From CAZOOA01 sp964581355 (GTDB taxonomy: Bacteria; Bacillota; Dethiobacteria; DTU022; UBA8154), in contig CAZOOA010000030.1 of the NCBI GenBank assembly GCA_964581355.1, positions 1 through 32,624 on the forward strand: a stretch of DNA of 32,624 bases. The letters are read 5' to 3'. The position numbers and the translations under genes are program-made. Positions within the stretch are counted from its first letter, which is position 1, and every line of letters starts with the position of its first letter. This document shows positions 1-8,071 of this stretch, piece after piece. The notes beneath the pieces were generated by a model, which did not search any database, was not told the DNA's origin, and saw nothing but the letters and a program-made list of their open reading frames with translations.

Positions 1-27
1 GGGCCAGCCTGAGGATCTCCAAGCTTT

Positions 28-789
28 TTATTCTTCAAAAATTGCCACCGCCCGGGTCCATCCAGCACTGGCTCCTTTAATACTGACCGGGAAACAGGCC
101 ACCTTAAACCCGAAAGGTGGAAGCTGATCCAGGTTGGTCAGCTTTTCAATGTGGCAGTATTCCTTCTCCTTGCCGGCAAAATGGGCTGCCCACAACCTGT
201 TCTTACCCTCTTCTTTATATTCACGGGCCATGACGCTAAAGGGCCTGTCCCAGCCCCAGGCATCAATGCCCGTAACCCTGATTCCCTGTTCAACCAGCCA
301 TAAGGTGGCTTCTTCACTCATACCCGGGTGCATCTCCTGGTAGCCCGGTTCGCCGAAACGCTTCCATACATCTGTACGGATGAGCACAATATCTCCCGGT
401 TTTAACGTGTAATCAATTCTCTGCAGTTCCTTCCTTACATCTGCAACGGTAATAAGTTCACCGGCTTCTCTGCTGCTGAAATTGAGCACGACACCATCCC
501 CGAAGAACCATTCCAGGGGCATTTCATCAATGGTCCTGGCAGGCTTCCCTTCCGAATGCTCCCCGTAGTGATAGGGGGCATCCACATGGGTGCCGGAATG
601 GGTGGCCAGGTTGACAAGCTCAACCGACCAGGCTTTCCCTTCGGGAAAATCGGACGGATCCAGGCCAAACAGCTGTGCCGCCTGTTGGGCACCTGCTTCA
701 TGGGAAATGTACGTTATTTCGTGGGGAATCGGCTCCACCGTGCCATTTTCGATCCGGTCACTCAGATCGACTATTTTAACCGCCATCAT
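28..789 (-). CDS. Cyclase family protein (kynurenine formamidase-like metal hydrolase)
   Basis: About 253 residues. The motif HSGTHVDAPYH near residue 65 is the HxGTHxDxPxH metal-binding signature of the cyclase family, which includes bacterial kynurenine formamidase, isatin hydrolase and polyketide cyclase-like enzymes; these are soluble divalent-metal hydrolases or cyclases. The length fits the family. The start is placed at the ATG at 789 because an AAAGGAG site lies 5 bases upstream; the adjacent ATG at 786 is equally possible, and the upstream in-frame TTG at 804 overlaps that site. The gene is not obviously linked to the chemotaxis locus behind it, and no tryptophan-degradation gene is visible, so the substrate cannot be assigned. 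Family assignment is firm; specific reaction unknown. Confidence 0.85.
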   Translation of the reverse strand: MMAVKIVDLSDRIENGTVEPIPHEITYISHEAGAQQAAQLFGLDPSDFPEGKAWSVELVNLATHSGTHVDAPYHYGEHSEGKPARTIDEMPLEWFFGDGVVLNFSSREAGELITVADVRKELQRIDYTLKPGDIVLIRTDVWKRFGEPGYQEMHPGMSEEATLWLVEQGIRVTGIDAWGWDRPFSVMAREYKEEGKNRLWAAHFAGKEKEYCHIEKLTNLDQLPPFGFKVACFPVSIKGASAGWTRAVAIFEE

Positions 790-925
790 ATCCGCTCCTT
801 TCAATAATATGCTCCGCAGCTAAAAACAGCCGCGCAACCATAACGAAGGAAGGGACCTCCATGGCTGGCGGCACAGATAAAAAGCACAGAAACACTTCAT
901 GACTTCATCTAAGATAAAATGCCGT

Positions 926-1402
926 TTATCGACGGAACAACAGGTAATACACTCCTACCGCGATCAAAGCCAGGGGAAAGATCAGTTGGGGTAACCAGCC
1001 CGGCACTTTCGGGCCCAGGTTTATCGCCATCAAAACCAACCCGATAAATGTGATAATGCCACCGGGAATGTAAGCCCACTCCCTGTGTTCTGCCACCAGG
1101 GCGGCAATGAGAAAAAAAGCCAACCCGGGGCCGATAACGAAACCGGGCCAGGCCAAATCACCAGGCACTGTGTTGGTGGCGGTCAGGGCCACAACAATCC
1201 CGATCATGGTCATGAAACTGCCGGGGAAAACAGGCCACTTTTCCCGGGATACCAGGTGAAGAGCCAGGAAGCCCAGTCCAATAATCAGAACCAAATAGGG
1301 CCCCACGCCACCGGGTATCCAGCCCAGGTTCAAGGCCAAAAAGAAAAGCCCGGCCAGCAGCAGGATCAGTCCAGTGCTTCTATTTCTTCTGCGTTTGCCC
1401 AT
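926..1402 (-). CDS. Small multi-pass membrane protein of unknown function
   Basis: About 158 residues. A basic N-terminus (MGKRRRNR) is followed by roughly six hydrophobic segments separated by short Gly/Pro-rich turns, with little soluble mass. The repeated pattern of a hydrophobic stretch ending in NLG or a similar turn resembles the small LiaF-N-terminal/DUF5668-like integral membrane proteins, but this is only a resemblance. The start chosen is the ATG at 1402, which has AAAAAGGAG 8 bases upstream; an in-frame TTG at 1423 lies before that site. It is followed 137 bases later by the cyclase gene and preceded by about 220 bases without a gene, so it may be its own transcript. No function is assigned. 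Confidence 0.7.
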   Translation of the reverse strand: MGKRRRNRSTGLILLLAGLFFLALNLGWIPGGVGPYLVLIIGLGFLALHLVSREKWPVFPGSFMTMIGIVVALTATNTVPGDLAWPGFVIGPGLAFFLIAALVAEHREWAYIPGGIITFIGLVLMAINLGPKVPGWLPQLIFPLALIAVGVYYLLFRR

Positions 1403-1423
1403 CCTGTTCGCTCCTTTTTGCAA

Positions 1424-1621
1424 TTAATAGTAACACAAAACAAAGGTGCCGGGCAAGACGCAAAAACCACCCATCTCCAACGGCGGTTTCCCCCGGGCAA
1501 CGCTTATCTTCAACAGCCGCTGCGGTTCTTTTTCCCTGCAGCATTTGTGCCGTTCTTTGTTTGGCAACATACCATGAGACCTCCGGAACCGGACACAGCT
1601 AAAGCAGAACTTTCCCGGGGG
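1424..1621. other. Intergenic stretch, no recognised feature
   Basis: About 200 bases lie between the end of the CheX-receiver gene and the membrane-protein gene, both on the minus strand. No convincing intrinsic terminator, promoter or small reading frame with a good ribosome binding site was seen. A plus-strand reading frame crossing it runs antisense into the membrane-protein gene and looks spurious. Confidence 0.4.
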
Positions 1622-2437
1622 TTAAAGTCCCCGCAAAACAGTTAACAGGGATTTTTCCGTAAATGGCTTGAGCACGAACCCGTCAGCACCCAGCTGCATG
1701 GCCCGCTGCACATTATCCCGTTCACCAAAGGCTGTGACCATAACCACCTTGATGCCGGGGAAATCACGTTTGATCCGTTCCAAGGCTTCCAGTCCATCCA
1801 TCACCGGCATGGAAATATCCATTAGGATTATGTCAGGTGGAGACTCGGAAATGGTATCCAGGCATTCGCTGCCGTTGGAGCACATGTTGGCCAGGTTGTA
1901 ACCATTTTTTTGGATCAACCGGGAAAGCTGTTCCCGGGTCGCAGCCTTATCATCGGTGATCAGAACATTTTTTACCTGGGCCTTTTTCAAGGATAGATTC
2001 ATATAAAATTCCGCATCCCCGGCCAAAAGGCAGAGACTGACCAGGGGGTAGGGAACGCGAAGCTCCATGCTCTCGCCTGTTAAAAATGAGGGAGGTGTAA
2101 TATCCGCATCGATGCCCATATCTCCCAGGGTGGTCAGGGCGCGGCCGGAGGTGATATTGAGCAGTTCCTGCAGGGCGCTGGTAGCGATTTCATCGTACTG
2201 TTCAAATTTCATGCCCGCCATCGAAGATGCCAGCTGCAGGCCGTTTTCCCGGGCAGCGCTGAAAAAGATGGCTCCCTGCAGGTCGCCGGTAACTCCCAGG
2301 AAAATATGGATATCGGTACCTTCAACCAGGGGGTTTTCCAGGGTGGTGACATCTTTTTTTTGAACAGTTTTCCCGCTAAACATTTCAAAGGTTTCGCTTA
2401 ACGCTGTCAAGAAAGGTTCCATAAACCGGGCTTCCAT
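1622..2437 (-). CDS. CheX-like phosphatase domain fused to a receiver domain
   Basis: A 271-residue protein. Residues 1-150 match the CheC/CheX/FliY fold: the helix with E91-L-L-N94 gives the ExxN catalytic pair used by CheX to hydrolyse CheY-phosphate, followed by the conserved Gly-rich turn. There is one such helix, as in CheX rather than CheC. Residues 155-271 are a receiver domain with acidic pair D162/D163, phosphoacceptor D187, T215 and K237. Thus a CheY-P phosphatase is joined to its own potential substrate or regulator. The ATG has AAGGAGG 5 bases upstream. It sits 41 bases after the hybrid-kinase gene and appears to be the last gene of the chemotaxis locus. It could act as a phosphate sink, or its phosphatase could be gated by phosphorylation of the receiver; the latter is inference. 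Confidence 0.88.
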   Translation of the reverse strand: MEARFMEPFLTALSETFEMFSGKTVQKKDVTTLENPLVEGTDIHIFLGVTGDLQGAIFFSAARENGLQLASSMAGMKFEQYDEIATSALQELLNITSGRALTTLGDMGIDADITPPSFLTGESMELRVPYPLVSLCLLAGDAEFYMNLSLKKAQVKNVLITDDKAATREQLSRLIQKNGYNLANMCSNGSECLDTISESPPDIILMDISMPVMDGLEALERIKRDFPGIKVVMVTAFGERDNVQRAMQLGADGFVLKPFTEKSLLTVLRGL

Positions 2438-2478
2438 AGTTGCCTCCTTATTTTCTCTGTTTTTGGTTATTGCTTAAA

Positions 2479-3274
2479 TCAGCCATCCTGGATCTGTTCT
2501 TTCCAGTCCGGTCGGGAAAAAAAGTGTTTCAGGAACTGGATCTCCTGTTCCAGCTGCCCTATTGTTCCGGTGATGTTTTCCAGGTCCCCTTCCTTGGCCT
2601 GTTTCTCCATTTGCCTGGCCAGTTCGGCGGCTTTGCGGACACCCAGGTTGCCCAGCTCTCCTTTCAAGCCATGAGCCAGGCGGACAATTTCTTCCGGGTC
2701 TTTTTGTTCAACCGATTTCTTGAGCAGGGGGATATCCTGCCGGCTGTCTTCCAAAAACAGCGTAAAGAGTTCTTCCAGCAAAGATGTATCGCCGGCCACC
2801 TGGTTTAACATTCTGTCCAGATCTTCAGGAAGAGCAGGTTGTTCTTTCCCGGGATTTGCCTCGTTTTCATCTGCACAGCTGCCAATCTCTTGCTGGGCAA
2901 CTTTCCCTGTCACCCTGGCTACAGAAGAATAGAGGTCCTCGGCCTGGATTGGTTTGGAAATATAATTATCCATCCCCGCTTCCAGGAAACGTTCCCGGTC
3001 TCCTTTGAGGGCGTGTGCTGTCATGGCAATAACGGGCGTCCGTTTCTTTTCCTGCTGCTCCTGCTCCCGGATCAACCGGGTTGCTTCCAGGCCGTCCATT
3101 TCCGGCATCTGGACATCCATAAGAATTAGATCAAAACGGCCAAGGGAAAGGGTAATTACAGATACCGCCTCTTTTCCATCGGCCGCCTCGGTAACCTTCC
3201 ACCCTTTTTTCTCCAGCAGAACCCGGGCCAGCTTGCGATTCATCGGCTTGTCTTCCACCAGCAGGATGTTCAAA
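2479..3274 (-). CDS. Hybrid histidine kinase 1, C-terminal part (receiver + HPt), cut by the scaffold gap
   Basis: This is the 3' part of the gene whose 5' part lies at 3375-5447. It contains a receiver domain (MNILLVEDKPMN at its start, phosphoacceptor in LMDVQMPEMDG, TAHALKGD, KP) and a C-terminal HPt domain with the phospho-His in LAHGLKGELGNLG. The apparent start at 3273 is an in-frame TTG that is really Leu677 of the full protein; it has no ribosome binding site because gap N's lie upstream. In merged numbering the receiver Asp is D729 and the HPt His is H877. Merging the 55-bp copies gives 2823 bases, exactly 941 codons including the stop. It should be annotated as part of one gene, not as a stand-alone response regulator. 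Confidence 0.9.
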
Positions 3275-3429
3275 NNNNNNNNNNNNNNNNNNNNNNNNNN
3301 NNNNNNNNNNNNNNNNNNNNNNNNNNNNNNNNNNNNNNNNNNNNNNNNNNNNNNNNNNNNNNNNNNNNNNNNNNAACCCGGGCCAGCTTGCGATTCATCG
3401 GCTTGTCTTCCACCAGCAGGATGTTCAAA
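3220..3429. repeat. 55-bp direct repeat flanking a 100-N scaffold gap (assembly overlap)
   Basis: Positions 3220-3274 and 3375-3429 are identical over 55 bases, each copy running right up to the gap edge, with exactly 100 N (3275-3374) between. Both copies encode the same protein segment (LNILLVEDKPMNRKLARV). Exact end-to-end overlap of one k-mer length is the signature of unmerged de Bruijn graph edges, here k=55. The gap is therefore negative-length, and no sequence is missing. The direct repeat is not a biological duplication. Confidence 0.95.
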
Positions 3430-5447
3430 AGCTGCTCAGAGATAGAAAAGCCACCGCTGCGTTGGCATTGGATCCCCTGCTGCCCGGGTCCAGATACAGC
3501 CGCAGTTTCTGGTTCACCTTGAGCTGCCTGGGGGGCTTCGGCTTCTTCGAAGACCGCAGTAAAGTGGAAGATGCTACCATGGCCCGGTTGGCTGTCCACC
3601 CAGATCTGGCCCCCCATCATCTGGACCAGATTTTTGGAAATCGCCAATCCCAACCCGGCCCCTTCGTGAGTCCTGGACATGGTACCATCAATCTGGGTAA
3701 AGCTTTTAAAGAGCAGATCCAGGGAATCCCGGGGGATCCCTGTGCCCGTATCGGCAATGGAAAAATGCAGGTTTACCTGCCCCTGCTTTTTCTTACCTGA
3801 CTCTGGAGGCATTGCAGCCCGGGAGACTGTGAGCTTGACATAGCCCTCTTCGGTAAATTTGATCGCATTTCCCACCAGGTTGACCAGCACCTGGCGAAGC
3901 CGGAAAGGGTCGCCCAGCAGATTGGCCGGCAGATCCCGGTCGATGGAATAACTCAGGTCCAGTCCTTTTTCGTGAGCCGGCAGGGAAAGAAAGGCGATAG
4001 TCTTTTCCACTGTTTCCACCAGGTCAAAAGATAGCTGTTCAAGCTCCAGCTTGCCTTCTTCAATCCGGGAGATATCCAGGATATCGTTGATCAAGTTTAA
4101 CAACGATTCGGATGAAGCCTTAATCATTTCCATAAATTCCCTCTGCTCCGGCAGCAGCCCCGTAGCCAGCACCAGGTCGGTCATTCCCATAATCACATTC
4201 ATCGGAGTACGGATCTCGTGGCTCATATTGGCCACAAACTGGGTTTTTGCCCGGTCGGAAGCCTGGGCCCTGTCCCGGGCCTGGGCCAACTCTTGCTCGT
4301 ATTTGACCCGATCAGTAACATCCATGGTTACTTCCACCACCCCTTCCAGCGTTCCAGCGGCATTAATAACGGGATAAGCCCGGATCAAAAAGGTATTCCC
4401 CTCAAGAAAAGAACGGGTTGCTTCCTGGACTTCTCCCGTTTCTATCGCCAGCTTTACCGGGCAGGCCTCACATTCGTCCCAAGAGCGCTGCAGCAGATCA
4501 AAACATCTTTTGCCCCGGGCCTGGCCGGGGGATACGCCGTAAAATGAACCCGCAGCGCGGTTGGCCCAGCGGATTTTCATCTCCGGGTCGTGGTAAACAA
4601 CCCGTTCGGTCATGCTGGAAAGGATGATTTCCTTTTCCTGTTCGGAGCGCTGCAGTTCTTCCTCGATCTGCTTGCGTAAAGTGATATCACGGACTGAGGC
4701 CACCATGAGCTGCCGACCGTTCAGCTCAACCGGCCGCAGGTGAACTTCCACGGGGAACCGGGTTCCATCTTTCCGTTGGTGTTCGGTTTCAATGACCTGT
4801 AAGCTGCTGTTGCCGGATAAGATGGAATAAAAGCGTTTCTTTAGTTCCTCTTCTGTGACATAAGGTTTGATATCCTGGGGACCCATGGCCAGCAATTCCT
4901 GGCATTGATAGCCCATGTTCCGGCAGGCCGTTTCATTCACATCAATAAAGCGCATGGTCTCATAATCAATCAGGTAGATATCGTCAGCAGATGCATCCAG
5001 GGCCAGCCTGAAACGTTTCAAGTTTTCCTGCTCCTGCCTGCTGATATTTTCTGCCTGCCGGGCCCGGGTTACATTTTCATGATAAAGAATAATAGAGGCC
5101 GGTCCCGGTTCTTGTACGCGGGCGGCGTAAAGAACGAACCAGCGCTCTGTTACCGGAGAATGGCAGGGATATTCCAGGGCAAAGGTTTCCCGCTTTTCTT
5201 CCAGCATCTCCTGGAGTGCAGCGGCCACATCCCGGGCCATTTTTGCCTCTTTGGCCCCTTGGGCCTGGCGGCAGATTTCCAGGTAGTTCACACCGATACA
5301 CTGTGCGTTTTCTTCCATGCCGTTTTCCCGGGCGAAATCTTCCCAGGCGCGGTTGGTGTAGATAATCGCCCCCCGGTTATCCAGGACCGCAACATGCAGA
5401 TGAAGATTATCCAGGATGGAATGATATATATTCTGCTCCGCAAACAA
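3375..5447 (-). CDS. Hybrid histidine kinase 1, N-terminal part (PAS x3, HisKA, HATPase), continues across the gap
   Basis: Soluble sensor kinase without membrane segments. Numbering from the GTG at 5456: PAS-like regions at about 10-130, 150-265 and 270-385 (the third with a CEACP cysteine pair), a short coiled linker, HisKA with phospho-His H413 in MSHEIRTPMN, HATPase at about 510-635 with N-box (NLVGNAIKFT) and G-boxes (DTGTGI, GAGLGLAI), then the receiver. Receiver and HPt follow across the gap, giving a full 940-residue phosphorelay protein. I prefer the TTG at 5447, with GAGG 8 bases upstream, because the GTG at 5456 lies inside that ribosome binding site. It follows the MCP-like coiled-coil gene by 116 bases and precedes the CheX-receiver gene. 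It is a paralogue of the kinase at 29484-31940. Signal unknown. Confidence 0.9.
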
Positions 5448-5563
5448 GCTTATCACCTCAAGTTATGCCGGTTTTCTGCCGGGAATTCTGAGCAAATCCG
5501 AGGCGGGTAAGGGAAAATCTTTTGTAACTGCTCAGCCCACTGATTACACCACACACTGCGAGG

Positions 5564-7444
5564 CTAGAATAGAGTGAGTTCACCCTCACCGGAACCCTCA
5601 TCCAGGTCCTGCTCCCCGAAATAGCTCTTGGCCGTGGAGCGTTCCAGGTAGCTGGTGAAAAGATTGAACAGTTCCACCAACTCTTCGCTTTTCTCTTCCC
5701 AGTCTTCCACCTGGTAGTGTTCAAAGGTATACTCTTTTTCTTGCTGGGCCCTGGCAAGGGCATCGCTTAATTCCAAATATATCTCCTGGCATTTGTCTTT
5801 GAGTTCTTCAACCCCTTTTAACCGCTGGTAAACCTGGTTTACCGTCTGGTGCAGGGTTTCAATTTCCTTATTCAAAGCTACAACTGCCTGCCCAATAATA
5901 TCATTGGTAGCCTTGACCTGTTCCAGCGAAACATCCACCTCGTCGACAGCACGGTTGATCTGTTCCTGGTTTCCCGCAATAATCTGGTCAAAGCGGCTGA
6001 GGTCTTTATTCAAGCTCGTTTTCAGGTTGTTAAAGATCTCCTGGTTGCTTTCTATCCGCTCGCTAACTTCCTCTACCACCGATTCCACCTTTTTACCGAT
6101 GGCGTGATCCTGCTGCCCCATCCGGGCCAGTTCGATCCTGGCCAGGGTTTTGACTTTTTTCAGTAGATTGATCCGCGTGTAGATTTTGCCCATGCTCTGC
6201 TCCAGGCTGGTAATGGAGCTGTTAAAGGTCTCTTTGTCCGCAGTCAGGTATTCGGCCCGGGTTTTAATCTCCTTGAGCAGGTCAAGAAATTCATTCATAA
6301 AAGCAAACATGCTGCTGAAAGTATAGTCCACCATGCTCAGGTCTTCCACACCATCCCGGATCATGGATTCCCCTGCCAGATAGCTGGTTAACTGCCGGGA
6401 ATCCTCCTTTACTTCTTCCAGGGACTGGACCAGCTGATCGGTGGTGCCGGAAATGTCATCCAAAGATTCTCCCAGTTCCGAAGAAACCCGGCCCATTAAC
6501 TGTTCCAAAAGCCCCAGGGCCCGCTCAATGAAAGCAATATGGTCCAGAATATCGCGGGAATCGGTTTGTTCCCCTTGCACCAGTTGGTGGTATTTGCTGT
6601 ATTTTTCTTCTACCTGGCTTAAGCATTTAATGGTATTTTCCATGTTCTGCCGAACAATATCCTGGCGCTGGATAAAAGTCATCAGTTCCTGGAAAGGGGA
6701 GACGGCCTCATTTACATTCTGCATGATATTCCGCAGGATCTTGCTGATGGCCTGGATAGACTGGATAACCTGGGAAAAGGTGTCATCGATCTGCTGGATA
6801 TAGTCCTGGACCGCCTTTTCCTGGGTGGAGACAATCTGCTCCACGTTGTCCACCAGGCCCTGCTGCCACTGCTGCAGTGCTTCCAGCTGTTCATCCACCA
6901 TGCTGAACTCCTGGTCCATGAAGGTGGAGGCTTGATGAATATGGTCGGAGATGACACCAAACCCCCTCCCGCTGTCTCCCAGGCGGGCAGAGAAGATCAT
7001 GGCATTGAGCGAGATATCATTTACTTCACTCAGGGTGTTTTCCACCTCCTGGATGCGCTGCAGAAAGTTCTCAAAGGAATCGTGGCTCTGCGTTTTTCCC
7101 AGAAAATGACCCAGCATCTGGTTTATTTCTTCCTGGTTCAGGAGAAATTCGCTGATTTCCTGGAACTTATCCTGTATTTGCTGCAGGGCTTCGGCCATGA
7201 GAAAAGGTTCTTCCTGCTGTCCCTCCGCCGGGGAAAGGTCATCGGAGTCAATAAAGTAATTGATCAGCATTGATGTTTCCTGGTCTGTCAGCTCAATATT
7301 GCGCTCGATCACCGGAAGGCTCTCGTGAACGACCCCGTAATAATGTTCTGTATTGTCGATGAGCCCCTGCAGCTTGTCCTCGATGGACCTTAAGTCCACC
7401 ACAAAACTTGAACGTTCTTGAGGCTGGTTAACATCTTTGGGCAT
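5564..7444 (-). CDS. Soluble MCP-like coiled-coil protein A (ELTLF C-terminus)
   Basis: A 626-residue protein with no membrane segment or sensor domain, almost entirely predicted helix rich in Gln/Glu heptads. Residues 141-170 (NDISLNAMIFSARLG, GRGFGVISD) are a diverged copy of the chemoreceptor hairpin tip (LNAAIEAARAGE, GFAVVADEV) that binds CheA and CheW. The tip lies near the N-terminus, with about 455 residues after it, unlike a normal MCP. Residues 261-266 (QDIVRQ) have the D-x3-Q spacing of the CheZ phosphatase motif. An acidic tail ends in GELTLF. The ATG has GGAGG upstream. It is collinear with protein B at 15391-17235. It probably works inside the chemoreceptor array or on CheY; the exact role is unknown. 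Confidence 0.75.
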   Translation of the reverse strand: MPKDVNQPQERSSFVVDLRSIEDKLQGLIDNTEHYYGVVHESLPVIERNIELTDQETSMLINYFIDSDDLSPAEGQQEEPFLMAEALQQIQDKFQEISEFLLNQEEINQMLGHFLGKTQSHDSFENFLQRIQEVENTLSEVNDISLNAMIFSARLGDSGRGFGVISDHIHQASTFMDQEFSMVDEQLEALQQWQQGLVDNVEQIVSTQEKAVQDYIQQIDDTFSQVIQSIQAISKILRNIMQNVNEAVSPFQELMTFIQRQDIVRQNMENTIKCLSQVEEKYSKYHQLVQGEQTDSRDILDHIAFIERALGLLEQLMGRVSSELGESLDDISGTTDQLVQSLEEVKEDSRQLTSYLAGESMIRDGVEDLSMVDYTFSSMFAFMNEFLDLLKEIKTRAEYLTADKETFNSSITSLEQSMGKIYTRINLLKKVKTLARIELARMGQQDHAIGKKVESVVEEVSERIESNQEIFNNLKTSLNKDLSRFDQIIAGNQEQINRAVDEVDVSLEQVKATNDIIGQAVVALNKEIETLHQTVNQVYQRLKGVEELKDKCQEIYLELSDALARAQQEKEYTFEHYQVEDWEEKSEELVELFNLFTSYLERSTAKSYFGEQDLDEGSGEGELTLF

Positions 7445-7467
7445 GCGTGTTCCTCCAATTTACTTTC

Positions 7468-7490
7468 GGTGGGCCCGATGTGGGCCCACC
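7468..7490 (-). promoter_or_regulatory. GC-rich 9-bp perfect hairpin between cheW and the MCP-like gene
   Basis: GGTGGGCCC (7468-7476) and GGGCCCACC (7482-7490) are perfect complements around a 5-base loop. The hairpin begins 2 bases after the cheW stop and ends about 14 bases before the ribosome binding site of the next gene. It has no T-tract, so it is not a canonical intrinsic terminator. An intercistronic mRNA-processing or stability element that sets the ratio of CheW to the downstream protein is plausible. Confidence 0.6.
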
Positions 7491-7492
7491 TG

Positions 7493-8041
7493 CTATTCGG
7501 TGGATTCCGGCAACTCCCGGGGCAGTTCCTTATCCAGGCGCTTTAACTCCTCAAAAGTCAGGACCCGTTGTGGATCCAGCAGCAGAACGATTCGCTCACC
7601 GGTTTTGGCCATCCCTTTCAGGTGCTCTGTTTTGATATCGTCGGCGAACTCCTGGTCCACCAGCTGGATGTTTTCTTCATTAAAACTGATGATATCCGAA
7701 ACCCGGTCCACAATCATTCCCATGGTTTTTCCGTTTACTTCAATCACGATAACCACGGTATATTCATCGTATTCCTGCTCAGGCAGATTGAATTTGCGGC
7801 GCATATCCAGAATCGGGATCACTTTGCCCCTGAAATTGATAACTCCTTTGATCACTGGATTGGCGTTAAAGACCCGTGTCGGCTTGCTGTAACGAATAAT
7901 TTCCTGGACCAGCATAATATCAATGCCGTATTCTTCCTCGCCAATCCTGAAGGTTACATACTGGTTTTCCGCGGAAAGGTTGTCCAGGTGATCATCCTGG
8001 AAGTTCAAGCCGCGTTCCTGTTCTTGTTGTTCCCGGACCAT
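7493..8041 (-). CDS. cheW: Chemotaxis coupling protein CheW
   Basis: A 182-residue protein made of one CheW domain: YVTFRIGEEEYGIDIMLVQEII, then GVINFRGKVIPILDMRRKF, and VVIVIEVNGKTMGMIVD, the usual SH3-like double-barrel landmarks. CheW bridges chemoreceptors and CheA in the array. A charged N-terminal extension of about 25 residues (rich in Gln/Glu/Arg) precedes the domain and a short acidic C-terminal tail follows. The ATG has AAGGAGG 9 bases upstream. It begins 30 bases after the CZB-type chemoreceptor gene, so the two are probably co-transcribed. No other CheW was seen, so this is the coupling protein for CheA encoded at 12552-14678. Confidence 0.96.
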   Translation of the reverse strand: MVREQQEQERGLNFQDDHLDNLSAENQYVTFRIGEEEYGIDIMLVQEIIRYSKPTRVFNANPVIKGVINFRGKVIPILDMRRKFNLPEQEYDEYTVVIVIEVNGKTMGMIVDRVSDIISFNEENIQLVDQEFADDIKTEHLKGMAKTGERIVLLLDPQRVLTFEELKRLDKELPRELPESTE

Positions 8042-8071
8042 GCTTGATCCCCTCCTTACGCCAAATCTGGC

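Noticed and set aside
1085..1645. A 186-residue plus-strand frame
   Set aside because: Antisense to the membrane-protein gene at its start, low-complexity Gln/Gly/Pro composition and no ribosome binding site.
5457..5563. CTGAGCA/TGCTCAG inverted repeat before the hybrid kinase 1 gene
   Set aside because: Only 7 bp with a loop of more than 30 bases and no T-tract; not strong enough to call.
5564..5584. ELTLF read as a DNA sliding-clamp-binding motif (QL[SD]LF type)
   Set aside because: It resembles that motif, but the proteins are chemotaxis components and the conserved Gln is Glu in all three copies; a signalling partner is more likely.
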